A DNA stretch of 42,790 nt from Burkholderiales bacterium (GTDB lineage: Bacteria > Pseudomonadota > Gammaproteobacteria > Burkholderiales > SG8-39): the NCBI GenBank assembly GCA_026417035.1, contig JAOAEA010000033.1, positions 1 through 42,790 on the forward strand, given 5' to 3'. Position numbers and translations under genes: made by a program. The first letter of the stretch is position 1. Each line of letters begins with the position of its first letter. Positions 8,328 through 16,132 of this stretch are shown here, piece by piece. The notes beneath the pieces are model-generated. The model made no database searches and was not told the DNA's origin. It saw nothing but the letters and a program-made list of their open reading frames with translations.

Positions 8328-9305
8328 ATGATCGACCGACGCAGGTTCGGCGCCGCGCTCGTCGCCGCCGCGCTGTCCGCGCTGCCGCTCGCAGCGCAAG
8401 CCCAGGCCTGGCCGCAGAAGCCCATCCGCTGGATCAACCCGTTCCCCGCGGGGGGCGGCACCGACGCGTTCGCGCGGCCGCTCGCGGCGCAGCTCTCCAA
8501 GCAGCTCGGCCAGCAGGTCGTGATCGAGAACCTCGGCGGCGCCGGCGGCACGCTCGGCGCGGGCGTGGCCTCGAAGCAGCCCCCGGACGGCTACACCTGG
8601 TTCGTCGGTGCGGTGCACCACACCATCGCGGTGTCGCTCTACAACCGGCTCGCCTACGACCTCCTCACCGACTTCGTGCCGGTGACCATGATCGCGCTGG
8701 TGCCCAACGTCGTCGTCGTGCACCCGAGCGTGCCGGTGAAGAGCCTCGCGGAGCTGATCGACTACGCGAAGAAGAATCCCGGCAAGCTCAACTTCGGCTC
8801 CGCCGGCAACGGCACCTCGCACCACCTCGCGGCCGAGCTCTTCAAGACCTCGACCGGGACGGACATGACGCACATCCCCTACAAGGGCGCCGGGCCGATG
8901 ATGCAGGATCTGCTCGCGGGCCAGGTGGACCTCGCGTTCGACGGGATGGGCACCTCCGCGCCGCAGATCAAGGCGCAGAAGCTGCGGCCGCTCGCGGTCA
9001 CGACGAAGACGCGCTCGCCGGTCCTGCCCGACGTCCCCACGCTGCAGGAGGCGGGCGTGCCCGGCTACGAGGTGCAGACCTGGTATGCGCTGTGGGCGAT
9101 CAAGGGCACGCCGCAGCCGGTGATCGACCGGATGCAGGCGGAGGTCGCCAAGGCGCTCCAGGATCCGCAGATCCGGGAGATCTGGGCGAACCAGAGCGCG
9201 ACCGCCGGCGGCTGGCCGCAGGCGCAGTTCGCCGATTTCGTGAAAGCCGAGATCGCGAAGTGGGCGCAGGTGGTGAAAGCCTCCGGCGCCAGAATCGACA
9301 ACTGA
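8328..9305 (+). CDS. Bug-family tripartite tricarboxylate transporter substrate-binding protein
   Basis: 325 residues from ATG 8328, preceded by CCGGAGGAGAACC. Residues 1-26 form a Sec signal peptide (basic MIDRRR, hydrophobic core, cleavage after AQA). The mature part begins WPQKPIRWINPFPAGGGTD, the signature of Bug receptors, with GGAGGTLGAG and HIPYKGAGPMMQDLLAGQVD further on. These periplasmic proteins bind carboxylates or amide-like ligands and, if paired, feed TctAB-type permeases. No TctA/TctB gene is in the window, so it is an orphan receptor like most Bug proteins. The 209-bp gap upstream contains no gene and may hold its own promoter; the message may also be part of the CoA-transferase operon. 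Confidence 0.95.
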   Translation: MIDRRRFGAALVAAALSALPLAAQAQAWPQKPIRWINPFPAGGGTDAFARPLAAQLSKQLGQQVVIENLGGAGGTLGAGVASKQPPDGYTWFVGAVHHTIAVSLYNRLAYDLLTDFVPVTMIALVPNVVVVHPSVPVKSLAELIDYAKKNPGKLNFGSAGNGTSHHLAAELFKTSTGTDMTHIPYKGAGPMMQDLLAGQVDLAFDGMGTSAPQIKAQKLRPLAVTTKTRSPVLPDVPTLQEAGVPGYEVQTWYALWAIKGTPQPVIDRMQAEVAKALQDPQIREIWANQSATAGGWPQAQFADFVKAEIAKWAQVVKASGARIDN

Positions 9306-9309
9306 CCAG

Positions 9310-9458
9310 CGCGCAGCGCCGGTCATCGCGAGCGAAGCGGCGTTACGCCGCGAGCGCGGCGAGCTCGCGCAGCGCCGGTCATCGCGGTGAGCCGAAGCCG
9401 CGAGGGCGGGAGCCCGTGGCGGGCTCGGCCGATCGCCGCGAGCGCGGCGATCTCGCGC
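9310..9458. repeat. Tandem REP-like units (TCATCGCG family)
   Basis: Two head-to-tail units lie in the 288-bp gap between the Bug receptor and the aldehyde dehydrogenase genes (convergent). The same 21-mer, starting CGCGCAGCGCCGGTC and ending ATCGCG, opens each unit (9310-9330 and 9366-9386). A 24-nt GCCGCGAGCGCGGCGA-type tail closes each (9347-9370 and 9435-9458), differing at one base. The tails can fold back. A related sequence is at 33372-33433. The remaining bases to 9593 show no gene. Confidence 0.65.
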
Positions 9459-9593
9459 TCCGCACGGCGGTCCGTGGCCTCGGCGCCTTTCCCGCGCGCG
9501 CGCCGCGCGCGATCGCTCCGTCGGCCCGCCGCCTCGCGCCGACCGGGTAATGGGGCGTCGCGGTGCCGCGCGATCGCGCGGCCGAACGCCGCC

Positions 9594-11042
9594 TCAGCCG
9601 GCCGCGGGCCGTTCCCCCGCGCCGGCGGGCGAAGAGCCGGGCTTGCCCAGGTAGAACCGCATCACCGCGCGCTGCACCCAGTTGCCGTAGGGCGGATAGA
9701 ACAGCCCGACGGGAAAGAACCGGTGGCGCCGGTAGATCGCCTTCGCGTGCGAGAGCTCGCGGAAGCCCTCTTCGCCGTGATAGCTGCCCATGCCGGAATT
9801 GCCGGTGCCGCCGAACGGCAGGTCGTGATTGAAGGCGTGCCAGCCCCAGTCGTTGACCGACATACCGCCCGCATGCGTGCGCCGCTTCACGCGCTCGAGC
9901 TCGGCGCCATCGAGGCCGAAGGCGTAGAGCGCGAGCGGCCGGGGGCGCGCCGCGATGTACGCGACCGCCTCGTCGATCGAGTCGTACGGCACCACCGGAA
10001 GGACGGGCCCGAAGATCTCCTCGCTCGCGACCCCCATGTCCTCCCGCACGCCGGTGACGATCCTCAGCGCGACGCGCCGCCCGGCGTCGTCGTCGCCCGC
10101 GGCCAGCACCTGCGCGCCCTTCGCGCGGGCGTCGGCGACGAGGTCGTGGAGGCGCCGCGCGTGCCGTTCGGTCACGATCGCCGTGTAGTCGGCGTTGCCT
10201 GGCACCTGCGGATACATGCGCCGGAACGCGTCCGCGACCGCTTCCGCGAAGGCGTCCACCATGTCCCGCGGGACGAGGGCGTAGTCGGGCGCCACGCACA
10301 CCTGGCCGCTGCTGAACGCCTTGCCGTGGGCGATGCGCTTCGCGGCGTCGGCGAGGTCGGCGCCGGGCGCGATGAGCGCGGGCGACTTCCCGCCGAGCTC
10401 GAGCGTGACCGGCACGAGGTTCTCCGCCGCGGCCTTCATCACGAGCCGGCCCACTGCGGGCGAGCCGGTGAAGACGATGTGGTCGAACGGCAGGCGCGCG
10501 AACGCCTGCGCTTCCTCGAGCTCGCCGCCGAAGACCGCGACTTCGTCTTCGCCGAAGATCCCGCCCAGCATCTCCGCGAGCAGCGCGGTGGTGCGCGGCG
10601 AGAACTCCGACATCTTGACCATCGCGCGGTTGCCGGCGGCGAGCGCGGCGACGAGCGGCCCGAGCGCGAGGTAGAGGGGAAAGTTCCACGGCGTGATGAT
10701 GCCGACCACGCCCTTCGGCTGATACTCGACCCGCGCGGTGTTCGAGAGGAACAGGAGCTCGGTGCGCCGGCGGCGCGGCTTCATCCACCGGCGCAGGCTC
10801 GCGAGCGCATGGTTCGCCGCGAGGATCGGGCCGATCACCTCGACGAGCTTCGTCTCGGCGGCCGAGCGAGCGCCGAAATCCGCGTCCACCGCGGCGACGA
10901 TGCGGTCCTGGTGGCGCCTGAGCGCCGCGGTCAGGGCCCGCAGCTTCCGCTTGCGCTCTGCCAGCGAGGGATAGGGATGATTCGCGAACGCGACGCGCTG
11001 CGCTGCGAGGACGCGGTGCATCCGGTCGATCTCGGTGCTCAT
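9594..11042 (-). CDS. NAD(P)-dependent aldehyde dehydrogenase, coniferyl-aldehyde-dehydrogenase-like
   Basis: 482 residues from ATG 11042. It has the ALDH-superfamily nucleotide-binding Asn region (ITPWNFPLYLAL), the glutamate motif LELGGKSPALI, and the catalytic Cys in GKAFSSGQVCVAPDYALV. The last, with a short ~480-residue chain lacking the usual C-terminal extension, is typical of the ALDH3-like/coniferyl aldehyde dehydrogenase group. It oxidises an aldehyde to the acid. The GMC oxidoreductase gene ends 16 bp upstream on the same strand, so alcohol-to-aldehyde and aldehyde-to-acid steps appear to be co-expressed. The physiological aldehyde (aromatic or long-chain) is not determined by sequence. 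Confidence 0.92.
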   Translation of the reverse strand: MSTEIDRMHRVLAAQRVAFANHPYPSLAERKRKLRALTAALRRHQDRIVAAVDADFGARSAAETKLVEVIGPILAANHALASLRRWMKPRRRRTELLFLSNTARVEYQPKGVVGIITPWNFPLYLALGPLVAALAAGNRAMVKMSEFSPRTTALLAEMLGGIFGEDEVAVFGGELEEAQAFARLPFDHIVFTGSPAVGRLVMKAAAENLVPVTLELGGKSPALIAPGADLADAAKRIAHGKAFSSGQVCVAPDYALVPRDMVDAFAEAVADAFRRMYPQVPGNADYTAIVTERHARRLHDLVADARAKGAQVLAAGDDDAGRRVALRIVTGVREDMGVASEEIFGPVLPVVPYDSIDEAVAYIAARPRPLALYAFGLDGAELERVKRRTHAGGMSVNDWGWHAFNHDLPFGGTGNSGMGSYHGEEGFRELSHAKAIYRRHRFFPVGLFYPPYGNWVQRAVMRFYLGKPGSSPAGAGERPAAG

Positions 11043-11058
11043 GGTCGTGCCGCTCCGT

Positions 11059-12711
11059 TCAGGCCGTTGCGCGGCGTGACGCGGCGCGCTCCGGCCGCGC
11101 CGCGTCACGGGCAGCCGCCGCGGGGGGGACGTGGCTCATCGCGTACTCGGCGATCGCCGTGATCGTAAGCGAAGGGTTGACGCCCGGGTTCGCCGGCATC
11201 GCCGCGCCATCGCACACCAGGAGGTTCTCGTAGCCGAACACCCGGTTGCGGCGGTCGATCACGCCGGTGCTCGCGTCCTTGCCGATCACCGCGCCGCCGA
11301 GGATGTGCGCCGTGGTGGGAATGTTCGCCAGCGCTTCGAGCACCAGGCTCTGCGCGACGCCACCCGTCTTCTCCTGCAGCCATTCGGCCACCTGGTTCCC
11401 GACGTCGATGTAGGTGGGGTTGGGCTTCTCGGGATCCTGCTCGGTGGTGAGGGCGACGCCGCCCCCGAACCAGCGACGCTTCGCCCGGAACGCGATCGCG
11501 TTGTCGAGGCTCTGCATGACGAGCAGCACGAGCGTGCGGCGCCCCCAGCCCCACGGCCAGACGCTCTTCGCGAACCGGATCGGATGGCGCAGGATGGCGG
11601 CAAGGAGCTTGAGCGGCCGGGTGATGCGCGTCCCGTCGCCGACGAGCAGCGTGAACAACGACGACATGAAGTCGCCCTTCGGACCGTAGGTGACGAACTC
11701 GATGTGCGTGTCGTGGCGCGGGTGGATGCTCGCGCTGATGGCGACGTCGCGCCACGGCTCGAGCTTCGTGCTGCGCGGCAGCGTGACCGCAAGCACCGCC
11801 TCGCTGTTCGTGCGCACCAGGCTGCCCAGGCGATCGCTGATCGCCGGCAGCGAGCCGGTGTGCTTGCAGTGCGCGAGCAGGCGGTTCGTGCCCAGGGCGC
11901 CCGCGGCGAGCACGACGCCCTTCGCGGTGAACGTCCGCCGCCGCTTGACGAACCACGCGCCGGGGCGGACGGTGGTGAGGACGTAGCCGTCCGAGCCGTC
12001 CGCCGCGCCGATCGGCTCGATGTCCACGACCTGGCGCTCGGCCAAGACCTCGACGCCCTTCTTCTCCGCGAACCAGAGGTAGTTCTTGAGCAGGGTGTTC
12101 TTCGCGCCGACGCGGCAGCCCACCATGCACGCGCCGCAGCGCGTGCATCCGGTGCGGTCCGGCCCCGTGCCGCCGAAATACGGGTCGGGCACTGTCCGGC
12201 CCGGCTCGCCGAAGAACACGCCGCACGGCGTGCGCGTGAACGTATCGGCGACGCCGAAGGCCGCCGCGACTTCCTTCAGGAGCCTCTGCCCGTCGCTCTC
12301 GAACGGCACTTTCCGGACGCCGAGCATGCGCTCCGCGGTGTCGTAGTGCGGCGCGAGCGCGCCGGCCCAGTCGTCGAGCCCGGCCCATTGCGGGTTCGCG
12401 AAGAACGCCGGGTGCGCCCGGTAGAGTGTGTTCGCATAGACGACGCTGCCGCCGCCGACGCCCGCCCCGCTCGCGATGAAGATGTCCTTGAACGGCGAGA
12501 GGCGCAGGATGCCCCGCAGCCCCAGGAATGGCGCCCAGAGGAACCTGCGGAGCTGCCAGGTGCTGCGGGCGAAGTCCTCGTCGCGGTAACGCCGGCCGCA
12601 TTCGAGCACGCCGACCTTGTAGCCCTTCTCCACGAGGCGGAGCGCCGACACGCTGCCGCCGAACCCGGAGCCGACGACGAGCCAGTCGAAATCGAATCGC
12701 TTTCCTGTCAT
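11059..12711 (-). CDS. GMC-family FAD oxidoreductase with Cys-rich insert (long-chain alcohol / cholesterol-oxidase-like)
   Basis: 550 residues from ATG 12711. An N-terminal FAD Rossmann motif (FDWLVVGSGFGGSVSALRLVE) and the GAGVGGGSVVYANTLY segment mark the GMC superfamily. Around residues 175-190 is an insert CTRCGACMVGCRVGAKNT, which resembles an Fe-S or structural Cys cluster and occurs in a subset of bacterial GMC enzymes often annotated as cholesterol oxidases. The C terminus has the GMC_oxred_C pattern with TTAHILGGAVIG and NPGVNPSLTITAIAEYA. It would oxidise an alcohol to an aldehyde, with the aldehyde dehydrogenase 16 bp downstream taking the product. I lean to long-chain or cyclic alcohols because acyl and alkylsulfate genes surround it. 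Confidence 0.88.
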   Translation of the reverse strand: MTGKRFDFDWLVVGSGFGGSVSALRLVEKGYKVGVLECGRRYRDEDFARSTWQLRRFLWAPFLGLRGILRLSPFKDIFIASGAGVGGGSVVYANTLYRAHPAFFANPQWAGLDDWAGALAPHYDTAERMLGVRKVPFESDGQRLLKEVAAAFGVADTFTRTPCGVFFGEPGRTVPDPYFGGTGPDRTGCTRCGACMVGCRVGAKNTLLKNYLWFAEKKGVEVLAERQVVDIEPIGAADGSDGYVLTTVRPGAWFVKRRRTFTAKGVVLAAGALGTNRLLAHCKHTGSLPAISDRLGSLVRTNSEAVLAVTLPRSTKLEPWRDVAISASIHPRHDTHIEFVTYGPKGDFMSSLFTLLVGDGTRITRPLKLLAAILRHPIRFAKSVWPWGWGRRTLVLLVMQSLDNAIAFRAKRRWFGGGVALTTEQDPEKPNPTYIDVGNQVAEWLQEKTGGVAQSLVLEALANIPTTAHILGGAVIGKDASTGVIDRRNRVFGYENLLVCDGAAMPANPGVNPSLTITAIAEYAMSHVPPAAAARDAARPERAASRRATA

Positions 12712-12742
12712 GGGTCTGTCTCCCTGGCGCGAGGATGGCGTG

Positions 12743-14233
12743 CTACCCGCCCGCGGCGGCCCTGCGCCGCCTGCCGGCCGGGCGCGCTCCCGTGCGCCCG
12801 GCCGCGGGAACCGCGCCGCGCTTCGTCGCTTCGGCACTCGGCCGGCGACCCGCCCGCGGCGGAGCCAGCGCTGTCCCGGAGGTCGCGCGCTTCAGCTCTG
12901 CGAATGCGTCCACGGTGTGGGCCGCGAGCTTCCCGACGTGGGGCACCGCGTTGGGCAGGGCGAGGAACCCGAGCTGGAGCCTGTCGGCGAGCGTCACGGC
13001 GGTCACGTTGAGCGTCTGGCCCGCCGCCACGACCGGGACCGGCAGCGCGAGCGCGACGCGTGCGCCCATCAGGTAGCGCTCCTCGGGCAGGCCAAACGGA
13101 TTCGAGATCAGCGCGTTGCTGACCGCGAGCCCGCGCTTCGCGCCGAGGCGCTCGACGAGGGCGGGCAGGGCGTGCACGAGCGTCGTGTAGAGCATCACCG
13201 TCTCGGCCGATTCGCGCCTCACCACGTCCTTGACCCGGTGCGCCGACTCGCGGACCGCCGCGAGACGCGCGAGCGGCGCCAGGCCGGGTGCGCCGAGAGG
13301 GAACTGGAGGACCGCGATCCGGTTCCCGCCGTGCGCGTCGGCGAGTGCGAGCGGCATGTCCGCGACGAGCGGCTGGTCGGGCAATTCCCCACGCTCCCGC
13401 AGCAGGCGCGCCATGGCCATGTCGAGCACGGTGAGCAGCACGTCGTTCACCGTGGCGCCATTCGCCTTGCCCACCGCTCTGACGTCCGCCAGCGGCAGCG
13501 TGCAGAACGCGAACGAGCGCTCCGCGTGCGCGCGCCCCCGGAACGCCTTCGGCACGCCGAGCAGGGGAAGCGGGAGGCCGCTGCGCAGGCCGGCGGTCGC
13601 GAGCGCCTGCCCCCCGAGCATCCGGTAGAGCCGGGCGACCGATGCGGTCGTCCCGGCGGCGCGGCGCAGCGCGCGCCCGACACGGTCCGCGAGCGAAGCG
13701 CGCTCCCGGCTCTCGCGCGGTGCGCGCGGCACGCCTTCCCACATCGCCCGCACCGTCCTTTCGCGCGGCGAGGCCGCGAGCCAGCCCGACACGACTTTCA
13801 CGAAGGTGCGACCGTCGATGATGCCGTGGTGCACCTTGCCGTAGAGCGCGACCTCGCCGCCCGCGAGACCGTCGATGACGTAGAGGTCCCAGAGGAGCCG
13901 CGACCGGTCGAGGCGGGTCTCGTGGAGCCGCGAGACGGTCGCGCACAGCTGGTCCATCGAGCCGGGCGGGTCGATGGTCAGCCGATGCAGGTGCCCGGCG
14001 GGGTCCGCACGCTCGTCGGCCTCGAGGAACGGCACGCCGGCGAGCGGCGTCCTGAGCCGATAGTTGAACGGGCTGCCGAGCGGGCGCTGGAGCATCCGCG
14101 CGACGAGCCTGTCCGCGAAGCGGCCGCGGGACCCCGCCGGCGGTTCGAGGATGATGAGCGGCCCGATGTTGAACGGCCGCTCTTCCGTCTCGAGCAGGAA
14201 CATCGCGAGGTCGATGACCGAGAGCGCGGGCAT
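12743..14233 (-). CDS. Wax ester synthase / diacylglycerol acyltransferase (WS/DGAT)
   Basis: 496 residues from ATG 14233. It has the WS/DGAT active-site motif HHGIIDG (residues 135-141) inside YGKVHHGIIDGRTF, plus PLALADAHGGNR and the NALISNPFGLPEE segment in the C-terminal condensation-like half. The family uses acyl-CoA to esterify fatty alcohols or diacylglycerol at the inner membrane, making wax esters or triacylglycerol. The last ~45 residues are Arg/Ala/Pro-rich, low complexity and unlike the family; they may be a basic tail or an unselected run-through. The GMC gene starts 31 bp downstream of its stop on the same strand, giving a WS/DGAT-GMC-ALDH string. Confidence 0.9.
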   Translation of the reverse strand: MPALSVIDLAMFLLETEERPFNIGPLIILEPPAGSRGRFADRLVARMLQRPLGSPFNYRLRTPLAGVPFLEADERADPAGHLHRLTIDPPGSMDQLCATVSRLHETRLDRSRLLWDLYVIDGLAGGEVALYGKVHHGIIDGRTFVKVVSGWLAASPRERTVRAMWEGVPRAPRESRERASLADRVGRALRRAAGTTASVARLYRMLGGQALATAGLRSGLPLPLLGVPKAFRGRAHAERSFAFCTLPLADVRAVGKANGATVNDVLLTVLDMAMARLLRERGELPDQPLVADMPLALADAHGGNRIAVLQFPLGAPGLAPLARLAAVRESAHRVKDVVRRESAETVMLYTTLVHALPALVERLGAKRGLAVSNALISNPFGLPEERYLMGARVALALPVPVVAAGQTLNVTAVTLADRLQLGFLALPNAVPHVGKLAAHTVDAFAELKRATSGTALAPPRAGRRPSAEATKRGAVPAAGRTGARPAGRRRRAAAGG

Positions 14234-14277
14234 GGCGAGGGTCGCTCGGTTGCGGCGGGCGGCGCGGCGGCGGCCGT

Positions 14278-14964
14278 TCAGGAGCGCCCCGGCTCGCACA
14301 CGCGGATCTCGCCGGTCGCCGTCATGGGCAGCGACGCGACGATCTCGACCCGACGCGGGGACTTGTAGGCAGCCTTGCACACCCTGCACCAGGCGACGAT
14401 CGCGTCGGCCGGTGCCGTCTTGCCCGGATTGAGCACGATCCCCGCCTTCACCTGCTCGCCGTGGGTCTGGTGCGGCACGCCGATCACCGCCGCGTGGGCG
14501 ATCGCATGGCGCGTCATCGGCACTTCCTCCGGCCCGCGCGGATACGCGTTCAAGCCGCCGCGGACGATCATGGCCTCGCGGCGGTCGACGATGCGGACGT
14601 TGCCCCTCTCGTCCATGCGCCGATGTCGCCGCCCGTGGAACCGGCCGTCTCGGATCGCCTTCGCGGTCGCCTCGGGCCGGGTGTAGTGACCCTTCCTGAC
14701 ACTGTGCCCGGGGATCATGACCTCGCCTTCGGCGCCGGGCGGCACCGGCGCGCCCTTCCCGTCGGCGATGCGAGCCTCCGTGCCCCCGGACGGCTTCGCC
14801 CACCGACCTCCCGAGCCCATCCCGAGCGCTCCGGGGCCGTTGGCGACCCGATCGGCGGCGCCGTCGAGCTCGGCGTCCGAGAGCCGCCGGTCGCCGAACG
14901 CGATGGCGGTCTTCTCCGGTAGCAGCACGACGTCGCGCTGCCGGTTCGCGGCGACGTTGATCAC
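14278..14964 (-). pseudogene. Internally deleted, inactivated acyl-CoA synthetase (AMP-binding family) remnant
   Basis: The frame is open for 228 codons but matches only both ends of a ~500-residue acyl-CoA synthetase. Residues 1-48 resemble the N terminus (PEKTAIAFGDRRLSDAELD). Near residue 50 the match jumps to the C-terminal part (GTEARIADGKGAPVPPG onward), so roughly 300 residues with the P-loop-like YTSGTTG motif are missing. The conserved hinge TGD is replaced by GRRH after RDGRF, and the catalytic lysine of the usual ATGK motif is glutamate (MTATGEIRV). The enzyme cannot adenylate fatty acids. It sits 44 bp upstream of WS/DGAT on the same strand. A smaller novel protein built from the remnant is possible but less likely. 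Confidence 0.8.
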
Positions 14965-15033
14965 GGGTCGGTCCTCCTTCGGCCGGGCGGCCCGCGGTCC
15001 CCGGGCCCTCTTGGCGCCATGCGGCGGCGCGTC

Positions 15034-15063
15034 TTGTTCGGTGCGCAGTTTGGGGACTAGACT
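15034..15063 (+). promoter_or_regulatory. Candidate promoter of the AraC-family gene
   Basis: TTGTTC (15034-15039), 18-bp spacer and TAGACT (15058-15063), each matching consensus at 4 of 6 positions, would start transcription about 30 bases before the GTG start. It lies in the 135-bp divergent gap with the acyl-CoA synthetase remnant. Confidence 0.35.
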
Positions 15064-15099
15064 GGCCGCCCGCTATCCGGATTTCGACAGGAGACGCCC

Positions 15100-16068
15100 G
15101 TGGCTCAGCCGCCCGAGCAGACGCCGGCAGTCCGGGCAATCGTGTTCGATGCGTTCGACCCGGGGACGATGACGGACGCGCTCCAGCGCAGCGAGCTGGA
15201 GCACGTGCAGCTCGAGAAGGGACGCTTCCAGGGCTCGATCCAGCGGTCGGAGTCGAGCGTGGCGCGCATCGATTGGGGTCGCTACAACCTCGCGCTGCTC
15301 GCGGCAGGCGGGCTCCCCACCGATCGCGTCAGCGTGGGCGTCATCACCCGCTCCGCGGGCGAAGGCCGCCTCGCCGGGCGGCCCGTGCGGCCGAACGACG
15401 TCATCGTGATGCCCGAGCGCGGCGAGCTCTACTTCCGCCTCGCGCCCGAGACCGAATGGATCTCCCTGCAGGTCACGCGCTCGCTGCTCGCCCGCCTTGG
15501 CGTCGAGCTCGATTCACGCGATGTCGGCGTCGTTCCCGTTCCCGACGCCGCGCGGGCCGCGCTGCGCGCCGCCATCGCCGAGGTGCGACCGGTGATCGGG
15601 TCCGACCGCGACCCGGCCGTCCGGGTGACGCCGCAGGAACGCGACTGGGCGCAGGAGGAGCTCCTCGCGGCGTTCGTGCGCGCGCTCGCGGAACGGCCTG
15701 CCGCCGCCGCGCCCGGGTCGCGGGCCTCGGCGGCCGACCGTTTCGGCCTCGTCCGCCGGGTCGAGGACTATCTGGAATCCCGCGCTGGCGATCCGCTGCG
15801 CGTGGACGAGCTGTGCAGCGCCGTCGGCGCCAGCCTCCACACGCTCGAACGCGCCTTCCAGGAGGTGCACGGGATCAGTCCCAAGAAGTTCCTGACGCTG
15901 CGCCGCCTCTCCTGGGCACGCCAAGACCTGATGCGCGGCACCGGCCGCGTGGGCTCGGTGACCGACGTGGCGACCAAGTGGGGGTTCTTCCATCTCGGAC
16001 GATTCGCGGCCGACTACCGGGCGGTGTTCGGCGAGCCCCCGTCCGCGACACTGAACCGCGGTTCGTGA
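15100..16068 (+). CDS. AraC-family transcriptional regulator
   Basis: 322 residues from GTG 15100, chosen because AGGAGA lies 6 bases upstream. Residues ~1-200 form a cupin-like sensing region (VSVGVITRSAGEGRLAGRPV, VIVMPERGELYF) resembling AraC proteins that sense small ligands. The C-terminal ~110 residues hold two helix-turn-helix units: LRVDELCSAVGASLHTLERAF and SVTDVATKWGFFHLGRFAADY, with the family-typical GISPKKFLTLRRL between. It is divergent from the WS/DGAT-GMC-ALDH string and convergent with the alkylsulfatase operon. It is a reasonable candidate regulator of the former, which is inference from position only. Confidence 0.9.
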   Translation: MAQPPEQTPAVRAIVFDAFDPGTMTDALQRSELEHVQLEKGRFQGSIQRSESSVARIDWGRYNLALLAAGGLPTDRVSVGVITRSAGEGRLAGRPVRPNDVIVMPERGELYFRLAPETEWISLQVTRSLLARLGVELDSRDVGVVPVPDAARAALRAAIAEVRPVIGSDRDPAVRVTPQERDWAQEELLAAFVRALAERPAAAAPGSRASAADRFGLVRRVEDYLESRAGDPLRVDELCSAVGASLHTLERAFQEVHGISPKKFLTLRRLSWARQDLMRGTGRVGSVTDVATKWGFFHLGRFAADYRAVFGEPPSATLNRGS

Positions 16069-16086
16069 CGGGGGCGGCCCGTGCGT

Positions 16087-16109
16087 GCGGCCGGGCCGCG
16101 GCCGGCCGC
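16087..16109. terminator. GC-rich hairpin between convergent araC-type and alkylsulfatase genes
   Basis: GCGGCCGG (16087-16094) pairs perfectly with CCGGCCGC (16102-16109) around a 7-nt loop, in the 64-bp gap between two convergent stop codons. No T-tract follows on either strand, so termination strength is uncertain. Confidence 0.45.
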
Positions 16110-16132
16110 CCCGCGGCGCCCCGGCGCGAGGC

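Noticed and set aside
11131-13011. A ~626-codon plus-strand frame opposite the GMC oxidoreductase
   Set aside because: Antisense shadow: low-complexity Arg/Asp/Val-rich translation, no homology pattern, while the minus strand encodes a clear GMC enzyme.
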